NCBI GenBank assembly: GCA_963832245.1
Contig: CAWHTG010000004.1
Location: 2,666,001 to 2,730,000 of the forward strand
Length of the DNA stretch: 64,000 bases
Origin: JABDBE01 sp963832245
Lineage (GTDB): Bacteria > Acidobacteriota > Terriglobia > Terriglobales > Acidobacteriaceae
Direction: 5' to 3'
Made by a program: the position numbers and the translations under genes. This document shows positions 1 through 9,199 of the stretch, one piece after another. Position 1 is the first letter of the stretch. Each line of letters opens with the position of its first letter. Below the pieces are notes generated by a model. It was not told where the DNA came from and searched no databases. It was given only the letters and a program-made list of their open reading frames with translations.

Positions 1-321
1 CCCCAGCATGTGCTGATGCCGGGGCTCTATGCCGAAGCGGAAGTGGGGCTGGATCAAAAAGGCAATGTTCCCACAGTACCCCTGCAGGCTTTAAATCACG
101 AAGGCACTAAAACAACTGTTTTTGTGGTGAATCCTAATGGCGAACTGGAGGACCGCGTAGTGCAGGTCGGGTTGGAGACGACCAGCGATGCGGAAATTGT
201 CTCCGGATTAAACGAAGGAGAGCAGGTCGTGGTCAGCGACCGCAGCGGCCTGAAACCCGGTCAAAAGGTTCATCCACAAGCCATGGCGGTAATGCAATAC
301 CAGGAGCAGAGCGCGCAGTAG
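1..321 (+). CDS. RND efflux periplasmic adaptor (MFP/HlyD family), 3' end only
   Basis: The reading frame is open from the first base, so this is the C-terminal ~106 residues of a gene that begins outside the window. The visible part (PGLYAEAEVGL, then ALNHEG, VFVVN, VQVGLE, GLNEGEQVVVS) follows the beta-barrel/membrane-proximal domain pattern of RND membrane fusion proteins, which bridge the inner-membrane pump to the outer-membrane channel in the periplasm. An inner GTG at position 10 is not taken as the start because the frame is already open and in family register upstream. It lies 21 bp before the RND permease gene, so the two are surely co-transcribed. Confidence in the family is high, largely because of this context; the substrate is unknown. 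Confidence 0.9.
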   Translation, partial: PQHVLMPGLYAEAEVGLDQKGNVPTVPLQALNHEGTKTTVFVVNPNGELEDRVVQVGLETTSDAEIVSGLNEGEQVVVSDRSGLKPGQKVHPQAMAVMQYQEQSAQ

Positions 322-342
322 CAGCCTGATTGGATAAGGTTT

Positions 343-3300
343 ATGCCGGGATTTTCAATTCGCAATCCGTACTTCATCATCGTGATTTGTCTGGTGCTCC
401 TCGTAATCGGGGTGACCAGTATTGCGCGCATGCCGGTGGATTTGTTTCCTCCCATCAACTTGCCCGAAGTAGTAGTGGCTACTTTCTACTCCGGCATGCC
501 GCCTAACGACATTGAGACCGATATCACGGATCCGCTCGAACGTTTCTTTACGCTGGCCGCGGGAGTGGATCACATGGAGTCGCGATCGCTGCTGGGCGTC
601 AGCATTATTCGCGTGTACTTCCAGCCAGGCACGAGTCCGGATGCGGATGTGACCGAGTTGTCTAACTTAGCCCTCGCCGACCTGAAGCGGCTGCCACCGG
701 GAACGCTGCCTCCTGTGGTTCTGAAATTCGACGCCTCCAGCTTGCCGGTAGCGTTGGTCACGGTCAAGGGCGAGGGCCTCAACGAAACTCAGCTTCATGA
801 CTACGCGCAGTTTCAGATCCGCAACCAGATCGCGGTTGTGCCGGGCGCGGAGATTCCCGGCGTGTTCGGCGGAACCTACCGTCAGATCATGGTCTATGTC
901 GATCCCTTGAAGTTATTGTCCCGTCAATTGAGCCCGATGGACGTGGTGGGAGCGGTTAACGACTCCAATCTCATCCTTCCGGCCGGCGACGTAAAGATAG
1001 GCCCCTACGATTATTTCGTTTATTCCAACAGCCTGGTCGACAACATGGACCAGTTGGGCAAGCTTCCGCTCAAAGTGAAAGGGCATTCGTGGGTTACGGT
1101 AAACGACGTTGGGAAAGCGGAAGACGCGCACCAGATTCAAACCAACATCGTGCGCATTGATGGGCAGAAGTCTGTGTACATCCCGGTGATGAAGCAGGGC
1201 GGCGATACCAACACAATTGCGGTGGTTGACGGTCTGCGCGCACTCACCAGGCATCTTTACGACATTCCCAAGCAGATGGTCACTAGCATTGTGTTTGACC
1301 AGTCGGTGTACGTGAAGGAAGCGATCGACACCGTCTTGCACGAAGGATTTCTTGGGCTGATTCTCACCAGTCTGATGATCCTTATTTTCCTGGGAAGCTT
1401 TCGGGCCACATCGGCCGTGCTCCTTTCCATTCCTCTGTCTGCATTGGCCGCGTTTGTCGTGCTGGCTTTGATGGGGGGCACGGTGAACACGATGATTCTG
1501 GGTGGCATGGCGCTGGCATTCTCGCGTGTGATCGATAACTCGGTCATTTCGCTGGAGAATATTTACCGCCATCTGGAAATGGGCGCTGTGCCCATGGTTG
1601 CCGCCGAAGTTGGGGGCGCGGAAGTGAACCTCGCGGTGCTCGCCGCAACGCTCGTGGATGTGGTCGATTTCTTTCCTGTGGTTTTTCTGTACGGTGTATC
1701 CAAGTTTCTGTTTTCGGCTTTGGCTCTTGCGTTCTGCCTCTCGCTGCTAGCTTCGTTCGTCGTAGCCATGACGGTGATTCCTTTGTTCTGCTCACGTTTC
1801 CTGAAGGCGGTGCCGCATGCTGCCGAGCACGAGCATAAAGGATATGAGATTGAGCCTGCAAAGGCGGTGAGCCCCTCGCGGATGGACAGATTCAACGCGC
1901 GCTTCAACCGGATGTTCAATAAGATCCTGGATTACTACGAGCACTGGGTGAGGCGGGCGCTTGTGCGTCCAGGGCTGACTGTGCTGGCGTTGAGCGGTGT
2001 GTTCGTGGTCAGCCTGGCAATTTATCCGCTGCTGGGGTTGGCGTTGTTTCCGAAGACGGATGCGGGGCAGTTCACGGTCAATCTGAAAGTTCCAACCGGC
2101 ACGCGCATTGAGGTGACGGATCAATACATCGCTAAGGTGGAAGACCTGATTCGCCACACTGTGGAACCGAAGGACCTGAAGCTGATCGTCTCCAATATTG
2201 GCGTGGTCCCGGACTTCTCTGCGTTATACACCACCAACGCTGGCGCCTACACCGCGACCGTGCAGGTGCAGTTAAACGAGCCACACCGGTTGAGCAGCTT
2301 CGAATACATGGACCAGGTTCAGAGCCGGATGGCGAAACAGTTTCCCGACATTCGGACATTCTTCTCCAGCGGTTCGATGGTGGACGCCATTTTGAATGCC
2401 GGCATGCCCGCGCCGATCGACGTGCAAGTAAGCAGCCCCGATTTAGACCAGATCTATGGCATCGCGCAAAACTTGGCCACAGAAATTCGGCGAGTCCCCG
2501 GGGTAGGCCAGGTTTACATTCCGCAAGACATGAATTACCCCACCCTGCGCCTCGATGTTGACCGCGTGCATGCGGGAGAGTTGGGCCTTACCCAAAAAGA
2601 TGTGGTGGACAACGTCATCACCGCGCTCAATTCCAATTACATGATCGCTCCCAATTACTGGGTCGATCGTAAGAGTGGCAACGATTATTACCTGACGGTG
2701 CAGTTCTTCGAGAAGGGTCAATCCGCGATTCACGACATGGCGGATTTCGGACAGATTCCTTTGCGCGACCCAAACAGCGGAGAAGGGATCGGCTGTGGCC
2801 CTACTGGCCCGGCGCGGCCTGGAGGGCCGCAACCGGCGTGGGCCTGCGGTGGTCAGGGCCGACCGATTACGGTGCTCAACAACGTGGTGAACGTGAGACA
2901 GGTTCAGACTCCGACCGAGGTCGACCACTACCAGATTCAGCGAGCCATGGACGTCTACGTCACTCCAACCGGAGAGGACTTAGGCCGCGTCACCAGTTCG
3001 ATTCGCGACATTCTGGCGAAATCCAATCTTCCCGGCAACGTACGAGTCAATCTGCGTGGCATGGTGCAGGGTATGGAGGCTTCATTTAAGAGCTTTGCGC
3101 TCGGCTTTCTGATTTCATTCATGCTTCTTTTTTTGATTCTGACCGCACAATTCAAATCTTTCATCGATCCGTTCCTGATCATGCTGGCGATTCCAATGGG
3201 ATTTATCGGGGTGCTGGTGATTCTGCCACTCACCCACAGCACGCTGAATGTCATGTCGCTGATGGGAGTGCTGATGCTGGTGGGCATCGCGGACTCCAAC

Positions 3301-3615
3301 AGCATTCTGATTGTTGACTTTGCTCACAATCTGGAGCGGCAAGGTCTGTCAGCGGAGGATGCGGTCATTACGGCGTGCCGGGTGCGTCTGCGGCCAATTC
3401 TGATGACCTCGCTCGCGACCATTATCGGCATGATTCCCATGGCCCTGAGATTGGGCACTGGAGCTGAGCAGTATACGCCTATGGCCCGTGCCATCATTGG
3501 AGGCCTCACTTCATCGGTTCTCTTGACCATCTTTATCGTGCCCGCTGCGTACCTTTTGGTATATGGCCGACGCAAGGATCACGCGGCAGCCGCGCCCGGG
3601 GAACCGGCACAATGA
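343..3615 (+). CDS. RND efflux transporter permease (AcrB/HAE-like)
   Basis: A 1090-residue inner-membrane pump of normal family length: N-terminal TM helix, two large periplasmic loops and two six-helix bundles. It should export small molecules by proton antiport with the adaptor upstream and the TolC-like protein downstream. Two features are odd. First, the TM4 proton-relay site reads VIDN (Asp398-Asn399), where AcrB has two Asp, and the TM10 position of AcrB Lys940 is Ser985 (ADSNSIL). Related RND branches also lack this Lys, so activity is not excluded. Second, residues ~813-843 carry a Gly/Pro-rich insertion with two Cys in the second periplasmic loop, just before the conserved TEVDHYQIQR segment. 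ATG 343 sits 21 bp after the adaptor stop. The family is certain; the substrate is not. Confidence 0.95.
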   Translation: MPGFSIRNPYFIIVICLVLLVIGVTSIARMPVDLFPPINLPEVVVATFYSGMPPNDIETDITDPLERFFTLAAGVDHMESRSLLGVSIIRVYFQPGTSPDADVTELSNLALADLKRLPPGTLPPVVLKFDASSLPVALVTVKGEGLNETQLHDYAQFQIRNQIAVVPGAEIPGVFGGTYRQIMVYVDPLKLLSRQLSPMDVVGAVNDSNLILPAGDVKIGPYDYFVYSNSLVDNMDQLGKLPLKVKGHSWVTVNDVGKAEDAHQIQTNIVRIDGQKSVYIPVMKQGGDTNTIAVVDGLRALTRHLYDIPKQMVTSIVFDQSVYVKEAIDTVLHEGFLGLILTSLMILIFLGSFRATSAVLLSIPLSALAAFVVLALMGGTVNTMILGGMALAFSRVIDNSVISLENIYRHLEMGAVPMVAAEVGGAEVNLAVLAATLVDVVDFFPVVFLYGVSKFLFSALALAFCLSLLASFVVAMTVIPLFCSRFLKAVPHAAEHEHKGYEIEPAKAVSPSRMDRFNARFNRMFNKILDYYEHWVRRALVRPGLTVLALSGVFVVSLAIYPLLGLALFPKTDAGQFTVNLKVPTGTRIEVTDQYIAKVEDLIRHTVEPKDLKLIVSNIGVVPDFSALYTTNAGAYTATVQVQLNEPHRLSSFEYMDQVQSRMAKQFPDIRTFFSSGSMVDAILNAGMPAPIDVQVSSPDLDQIYGIAQNLATEIRRVPGVGQVYIPQDMNYPTLRLDVDRVHAGELGLTQKDVVDNVITALNSNYMIAPNYWVDRKSGNDYYLTVQFFEKGQSAIHDMADFGQIPLRDPNSGEGIGCGPTGPARPGGPQPAWACGGQGRPITVLNNVVNVRQVQTPTEVDHYQIQRAMDVYVTPTGEDLGRVTSSIRDILAKSNLPGNVRVNLRGMVQGMEASFKSFALGFLISFMLLFLILTAQFKSFIDPFLIMLAIPMGFIGVLVILPLTHSTLNVMSLMGVLMLVGIADSNSILIVDFAHNLERQGLSAEDAVITACRVRLRPILMTSLATIIGMIPMALRLGTGAEQYTPMARAIIGGLTSSVLLTIFIVPAAYLLVYGRRKDHAAAAPGEPAQ

Positions 3616-3649
3616 CCTGGATTGAGGGTACGTCTGGAAGGCTCGTCGG

Positions 3650-5170
3650 ATGAAGCCAAAACAATATGCAATTTCAATAGTCCTGCTGGCTCTCGCGGAG
3701 TTACTGGGACCGCTGTATCTACATGCGCAGATGTCGGCCGGTATCTCAGGTAGCGAGGACCTCCCGCCTGCTCCCAAGCCGCAACCAACCGAAAGCATGA
3801 GCGGGATGCCAGTACCGGGAACAGGCTTAACCCTCGCGGCTACGTTTCCTGCGCAGAGTGGAACGCAATCGTCCGCCCCTGCCAGTCAGTCCGCGGTACC
3901 CTCGGTTCCAAGTCCCGGAGGAGTCGTGCGCCTAACCCGCACTGAGGCGGAACAGTTGGCGATCAAGAATAATCCTCGCATCAGCGTTGGCCGTTTGCTC
4001 GCCTTGGCGCAGCACCAGGTTTATCGCGAGACCCGGGCGGCAGAGCTGCCCGCTTTTACAGGCGCGATCACCGCTGTTGATGCGAATGAGGGAAGCCGGA
4101 TCGGAGCGGGTCAGCTCAATGCGCCGCGTTTGCTGGAACATGCTGGCGCCGGCGTTGTTTTCAGTCAACTGATCACTGATTTTGGACGCACCACGAACCT
4201 CGTTTCATCTTCAAAGCTTCGCGAAAAGGCGCAGAACGCCAACGCCCTGGCAACTACGGAAGACATAGTTCTGGCTACGGACCAGGCTTTTTACAACGCG
4301 CTGCAGGCGCAGGCCTTGCTCAAAGTGGCGGAGCAAACCGTCACCACCCGGCAACAGGTCGAGAGTCAAGTCAACAAACTTGCCAAGAACAAATTGCGAT
4401 CAACGCTGGACTTGTCGTTTGCCCAGGTCAATCTGTCGCAAGCCAAGCTGCTGGAACTTGATGCGCAGAACAATGTTGAATCGAGCATCGCGGCGCTGAC
4501 TGCGGTTCTTGGTTTCGACAAGCAGGTCCGCTACGAGTTGGTCGAGGAGAATACGCAGTTGCCCGCTCCCCCGCCGGACGTCGACGTGCTCACCAATCTC
4601 GCCCTGAAGCAGCGTCCTGACCTGCAGGCTCTTACTTATAACCAAATGGCAGCGGAAAAATTCCGTCGTGCGCAACGCGACCTGCTATTGCCTTCGATCA
4701 GCGCGCTTGGCATTGTGGGTGTGACCCCAGTACGTCCTGATTGTGTCAATGGATGCTTCCCAAACTATTTCATATCGAGTTGGTACGGGGCGATTGGAGT
4801 GAACATGAACGTTCCAATCTTTAACGGATTCTTGTTCAGCGCCCAGGCTTCGGAAGCAAATTACAACGCCAAAGCGGCCGCAGAAAATGCCCGCGATTTG
4901 CGCGACGTGGTGGTGCGTGACGTTCGCACTGCCTGGCTGTCCGCGAACACGGCGTTTCAACGGGTCGGCGTCGCCGCCGAACTCGCGAAAGAAGCCGACC
5001 TGAGTCTAAGCCTGGCCCAAAGCCGTTATCGATTGGGATTAGGTTCGATCGTCGAACTGAGCCAGGGACAACTGCAGCAGGCGGACGCCGCCATCGCTTA
5101 TGTCAATGCTCAGTACCAGTACCGGCTTGCTCTCTCCACATTGAATTTTGAGGTTGGAGTCCAGCCGTGA
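3650..5170 (+). CDS. TolC-family outer membrane efflux protein
   Basis: A 506-residue protein with an N-terminal signal peptide (hydrophobic residues ~8-25, ending LHAQ), a Pro/Ser-rich linker of about 60 residues, then two outer-membrane-efflux (OEP) repeats rich in long amphipathic helices (for example LALKQRPDLQAL and SLAQSRYRLGLGSIVELSQ, both typical of TolC proteins). It would form the trimeric outer-membrane duct for the RND pump. The start lies 34 bp after the permease stop, giving the classic adaptor-pump-channel operon order. It is slightly longer than average because of the linker after the signal peptide. The family assignment is secure. Confidence 0.95.
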   Translation: MKPKQYAISIVLLALAELLGPLYLHAQMSAGISGSEDLPPAPKPQPTESMSGMPVPGTGLTLAATFPAQSGTQSSAPASQSAVPSVPSPGGVVRLTRTEAEQLAIKNNPRISVGRLLALAQHQVYRETRAAELPAFTGAITAVDANEGSRIGAGQLNAPRLLEHAGAGVVFSQLITDFGRTTNLVSSSKLREKAQNANALATTEDIVLATDQAFYNALQAQALLKVAEQTVTTRQQVESQVNKLAKNKLRSTLDLSFAQVNLSQAKLLELDAQNNVESSIAALTAVLGFDKQVRYELVEENTQLPAPPPDVDVLTNLALKQRPDLQALTYNQMAAEKFRRAQRDLLLPSISALGIVGVTPVRPDCVNGCFPNYFISSWYGAIGVNMNVPIFNGFLFSAQASEANYNAKAAAENARDLRDVVVRDVRTAWLSANTAFQRVGVAAELAKEADLSLSLAQSRYRLGLGSIVELSQGQLQQADAAIAYVNAQYQYRLALSTLNFEVGVQP

Positions 5171-5642
5171 GCCAGTTCTTGACTACGAGAGCCTTCGACG
5201 GATCCTGCCGAGCATTGCCCGGCCGCTCGGACGAGGGCGTCCGGGCCTACGCGGGAGTCGTGAACTCGCTTTTCACAGATTGAATTCAGAGCGCGAGAAT
5301 TTTAACAGCGATGTATTCGTTCATTCGGCAGGCAGTCTACCGCAGGAGGCAAAATGCATCCTCCATTCGCAGGCGGCGCAAGCGAAACTTACCGCTCAAT
5401 ACCCGTCAGTGGCTGATTCTTTGCCTCGGCGTTGCCGTACTTGTGGGGACGATTTTCATATTCGCGCTGGTCTACTTACAACCAGGCAGATGAGGGGAGA
5501 TTTCAACATCACGATGGCCGTGCTGCACTCGCGTTGTGCGCGGTTCCTCCGGGCGACGAAGGTCCGCATGCCTACCTTTACGATAGGTAGCGAACCAATG
5601 CCGGAAAGGCGAAATGCTCAGCTCCGCTAGTTCTTAGGGACC
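5171..5642. other. intergenic region after the efflux operon
   Basis: About 470 bases between the TolC-like gene and the converging small membrane-protein gene. The only candidate I see is the weak single-TM small ORF listed separately. Its GC-rich start (5200-5250) has hairpin potential, but there is no convincing T-run terminator. Confidence 0.4.
5311..5493 (+). CDS. possible small single-pass membrane protein
   Basis: A 60-residue ORF with a very basic N-terminus (several Arg/Lys pairs between residues 8 and 26) followed by one clear hydrophobic segment, residues ~33-56 (WLILCLGVAVLVGTIFIFAL). That charge/helix arrangement is typical of a real N-in single-pass peptide and unlikely by chance. 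However, no good Shine-Dalgarno precedes the ATG and I recognise no family. A longer overlapping frame (5148-5630) looks like noise. Treat as a candidate only. Confidence 0.3.
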   Translation: MYSFIRQAVYRRRQNASSIRRRRKRNLPLNTRQWLILCLGVAVLVGTIFIFALVYLQPGR

Positions 5643-5789
5643 TCACGCGACGGTGCGGCCGCTGAACAGGTTAATTACCAAGACCACCAGCGCGACGACC
5701 AGCAGCAAGTGAATCAGACCGCCCGCCACGTGGAGGCTGAAACCTAGAAGCCACAAAATCAGAATCACTACGAAAATCGTCCAAAGCAT
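5643..5789 (-). CDS. lmo0937-family small membrane protein
   Basis: A 48-residue hydrophobic protein reading MLWTIFVVILILWLLG... then GGLIHLLLVVALVVLVI, with a short basic tail (SGRTVA). This is the two-helix pattern of the widespread lmo0937 family, found in many soil bacteria and often linked to stress; its molecular role is unknown. The frame can be extended 12 codons upstream, but the internal ATG at 5789 is preceded at ideal distance by GAGGAG and matches the family N-terminus, so it is chosen. It is a single gene with no obvious operon partner. Confidence 0.75.
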   Translation of the reverse strand: MLWTIFVVILILWLLGFSLHVAGGLIHLLLVVALVVLVINLFSGRTVA

Positions 5790-6160
5790 GTTTTGTCTCC
5801 TCGACTTATTTGTCGAATTGCGCAATACGAACTCGAATAGGATGCATCCCGGGCATCAAGCGGTCGTATGAGATCGAGGGCGGCACCTTTTCTGGCATGC
5901 TTGGCCGTCTCACGATGACACAGCAACATCCGCGATTCTGCACGAGAATTGCGCGATTTTGCGCGAGGTGCCGATCCGGCCGATCTGTACGTCCTGTAAC
6001 AGTCGCCATACGTGGACATCCCATAATCAGGTAAACTGAAGAGTCTCCTAGTCACCTTCCGAGAGGGCTTTGAATCTCCTGAACATAGGAAGATGCGGAG
6101 AAGCTTGATCGAATATCAGGGTTGAATTCATTACTTACTTTCACCAAAGAGGACAAATCC
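5790..6160. other. intergenic region upstream of ppdK
   Basis: About 370 bases between the divergently read small membrane-protein gene and ppdK. The leader of both genes must lie here. I see no RNA gene or strong terminator; several short ORFs on both strands are low-complexity shadows. Confidence 0.4.
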
Positions 6161-8953
6161 GTGAGCACGTACACACTTCCTGAAACGCACGAAGAGAAAG
6201 CCGCCGTCAGTCCTGTCAAATTCGTTTACTTTTTCGGCGGGGGCAAAGCGGATGGCAATGGAAAGATGAAGGACGAACTGGGCGGGAAAGGTGCTGGCCT
6301 GGCCGAAATGACCAACGCGGGCCTGCCTGTGCCTCCGGGGTTCACCATTCAGACCGAGGCCTGCCGCGAATACATGCGGCACGGCGGCGTCTCGCGGGAA
6401 GTGGACCGTGAGATGGAAGAAGCGCTGGCCCGTCTCGAGCAACTGCAAGGGCAGAAGCTCGGCAAAGGCGACAATCCGTTATTGGTGAGCGTGCGCTCCG
6501 GCGCGAAATTTTCCATGCCGGGCATGATGGATACGATTCTCAATCTCGGCTTGAACGACAAGAGCGTGGAGGCGCTGGCCAAGCGCAGCAATAATCCGCG
6601 GTTTGCGGCCGATTCCTACCGCCGCCTGATCCAGATGTTTGGCAACGTGGTGCTGGAAATCGAGAAGGAAGAATTCGACCGAGTCTTCGATGCCAAGAAG
6701 AAACAGAGAAAAGCTAAGCTCGATACCGACCTCGACGCCAAGGCGCTGAAAGAAGTCATTGAAGAATACAAGAAGGTAGTCAAGAAACATGCCAAACGCG
6801 ACTTCCCGCAGGATCCGCACGAGCAATTGATCATGGCGCGTGACGCGGTCTTCCGTTCCTGGCAAAACGAGCGGGCCAAGACTTATCGGCGTATCAACAA
6901 TATTTCCGACGATCTGGGCACCGCGGTGAACGTGCAAGCGATGGTCTTCGGCAATCTGGGCGACACCAGCGCCACCGGCGTTGGCTTTACACGTAATCCT
7001 GCTACCGGAAACAAAGAGTTTTACGGCGAGTTCCTGCTCAATGCGCAGGGCGAAGATGTGGTCTCAGGAGTTCGGACGCCGGTACCAATCTTGGAACTGC
7101 AAAAGATCATGCCGTCGGCCTACAACCAGCTCCGCGAAATCACCACTCGCCTGGAAGAACATTACCGCGACATGCAGGATTTCGAGTTCACCATTCAAGA
7201 AGGCAAGCTCTACATGCTGCAAACGCGCAACGGCAAGCGAACCGGGCTGGCCGCGGTTCGCGTAGCCATTCAGATGGTGGATGAAGGGCTGATCACGAAA
7301 GAAGACGCCATCTTCCGCGTCGAACCCAACCAGCTTTACGATTTCCTGGTTCCGCGCCTCGACGAGAAAAGAGCGAAGATCGAAGTGCTGGCAACGGGCT
7401 TACCGGCGTCACCCGGCGCAGCCGTGGGGCAGATTGTGTTCACGGCGGATGAGGCGGTAAAAAAAGCAGGTCACGGCAGCACGAAAAATCCAGTCATCCT
7501 GGTGCGTGCGGAAACTACGCCAGAAGATATTCACGGTATGGAAGTAGCCGCCGGCATTCTGACTTCGCGCGGCGGCATGACCAGCCATGCGGCGGTAGTC
7601 ACACGTGGCATGGGGAAGTGTTGTGTCGCGGGCGCGGGCGACATCGAAGTAAACGAACGTGCCGGGGAGATGAAGGTGAAAGGCCAGGTGTTCAAAGAGG
7701 GCGATTGGATTTCACTCGATGGAACTACCGGCCGTGTGATCAAAGGCAAGCTCGGTACGCTCGACGCGGAACCGGACGATCCCGAACTGGTGAAGTTCAT
7801 GAGCTGGGCAGAACCGTTCCGCAAAATAGGCGTGCGAGCCAACGCGGACATTCCCCGCGACGCGAAACAGGCGCGTGCGTTTGGCGCCGAGGGCATTGGA
7901 CTATGCCGTACTGAACATATGTTCTTTGCCCAGGACCGCATCCCACACATGCGCGCAATGATCCTCGCCGATAATGAGAAAGACCGCCGTGCCGCGTTAA
8001 AGAAACTGCTGCCCATGCAGCGCTCCGATTTTATCGGGCTGTTTGAAGTCATGGAAGGCTTGCCGGTGACCATCCGCCTACTTGATCCGCCCTTGCATGA
8101 GTTTTTGCCCAAGCGCGAGAAACTCATGGTCGACATCGCCAGTCTGGCCAGTGCGAACGCTAAGCAGAAAAAGACTCTGGTAGAGGAATACCGCGACTAC
8201 GGCGCGAAAGGCGTAGGAGATCTGAAGAAGATCCTTCCACAACTATTAGCGCGCGTGGAAGAGCTGCATGAGTTCAATCCCATGCTCGGACATCGCGGTT
8301 GCCGGTTGGGGATCACATATCCCGAGATCACGGAGATGCAGGCGCGAGCCATCTTTGAAGCAGCGGTAGCCGTGGAAAAAGATGGTGGGAAGACCCATGC
8401 CGAAGTGATGATTCCGCTTATCGCAACCGTGAAGGAGATGGAGAACCAGACGGCGATCGTGCGGCGCGTGGCCGAGGAAGTTTTCCGCGAGAAAGGAAAA
8501 CAGGTGAAATATCACGTCGGAACGATGATCGAGCTCCCACGAGCCTGCCTGGTCGCGGACGAAATTGCCAAGGAAGCCGAGTTCTTCTCGTTCGGCACCA
8601 ACGACCTCACTCAGACCACGTTCGGCTTCTCGCGCGACGACGTGAACAAAATTCTGCCCACCTACCTTAAGGAGGGCATTCTCAAACAAGATCCATTCGC
8701 CGTGATCGATCGCGACGGCGTGGGAGAACTGGTTCGCATCGGAATCGAACGCGGACGGAAAACCCGCCCCAAGCTGGAAGTTGGAATTTGCGGCGAGCAC
8801 GGCGGCGACCCATCCTCGGTCGAGTTCTGCCACCAGGTGGGCATGGATTATGTTGCCTGCTCCCCGTTCCGCGTGCTGACTGCGCGTCTCGCTGGAGCCC
8901 AAGCCGGTGCGGCCGATAAGCTGAAGATCAAAGGCGACGAACGAAATAGATAA
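6161..8953 (+). CDS. ppdK: pyruvate, phosphate dikinase
   Basis: Converts pyruvate + ATP + Pi to PEP + AMP + PPi in the cytoplasm; it can run in the gluconeogenic or glycolytic direction. The order is as expected: an N-terminal nucleotide-binding domain (GGKGAGLAEM; SVRSGAKFSMPGMMDTILNLG), a central phosphohistidine swivel domain (GGMTSHAAVVTRGMG, catalytic His ~474) and a C-terminal PEP/pyruvate barrel (CRTEHMFF; FGTNDLTQTTFG; catalytic Cys in GICGEHGGDP ~876). The length (930 aa) is normal. The frame reaches back to a TTG at 6122, but the GTG at 6161 has AGAGGA about 8 bases upstream and is preferred. It is followed 246 bp later by PEP carboxykinase, so both PEP-forming enzymes sit together. 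Confidence 0.95.
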   Translation: MSTYTLPETHEEKAAVSPVKFVYFFGGGKADGNGKMKDELGGKGAGLAEMTNAGLPVPPGFTIQTEACREYMRHGGVSREVDREMEEALARLEQLQGQKLGKGDNPLLVSVRSGAKFSMPGMMDTILNLGLNDKSVEALAKRSNNPRFAADSYRRLIQMFGNVVLEIEKEEFDRVFDAKKKQRKAKLDTDLDAKALKEVIEEYKKVVKKHAKRDFPQDPHEQLIMARDAVFRSWQNERAKTYRRINNISDDLGTAVNVQAMVFGNLGDTSATGVGFTRNPATGNKEFYGEFLLNAQGEDVVSGVRTPVPILELQKIMPSAYNQLREITTRLEEHYRDMQDFEFTIQEGKLYMLQTRNGKRTGLAAVRVAIQMVDEGLITKEDAIFRVEPNQLYDFLVPRLDEKRAKIEVLATGLPASPGAAVGQIVFTADEAVKKAGHGSTKNPVILVRAETTPEDIHGMEVAAGILTSRGGMTSHAAVVTRGMGKCCVAGAGDIEVNERAGEMKVKGQVFKEGDWISLDGTTGRVIKGKLGTLDAEPDDPELVKFMSWAEPFRKIGVRANADIPRDAKQARAFGAEGIGLCRTEHMFFAQDRIPHMRAMILADNEKDRRAALKKLLPMQRSDFIGLFEVMEGLPVTIRLLDPPLHEFLPKREKLMVDIASLASANAKQKKTLVEEYRDYGAKGVGDLKKILPQLLARVEELHEFNPMLGHRGCRLGITYPEITEMQARAIFEAAVAVEKDGGKTHAEVMIPLIATVKEMENQTAIVRRVAEEVFREKGKQVKYHVGTMIELPRACLVADEIAKEAEFFSFGTNDLTQTTFGFSRDDVNKILPTYLKEGILKQDPFAVIDRDGVGELVRIGIERGRKTRPKLEVGICGEHGGDPSSVEFCHQVGMDYVACSPFRVLTARLAGAQAGAADKLKIKGDERNR

Positions 8954-9199
8954 TCGGTTTCCGTTTGTACAGGTCTAATCTCCGGGACTGGATTGGCTTT
9001 GAGCGTGTCGATTCTGCAGTCAATCATTGGCTGGATTAATCCTTACAAGTGCGAGAGAATAGTAAGTTTGCGTGTGCCGCCAGGGACGCAGCACTGGGGG
9101 CAGTTGCTGCGTCTGGAGATGTGCGCCTGACGGACGGGTGCCGCAAACAAGGTTTCAGCGTGAGTGCTGAGTTCGCACATCGTTAAGGGAGATATTTAA

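Noticed and set aside
913..1572. Long antisense frame within the RND permease
   Set aside because: His/Arg-rich shadow of a strongly coding plus strand, as are the other antisense frames in ppdK, pckG and leuC.
5148..5630. 160-residue ORF overlapping the TolC-like gene end
   Set aside because: Composition and lack of a ribosome site suggest noise; an alternative small TM peptide in another frame is more credible.
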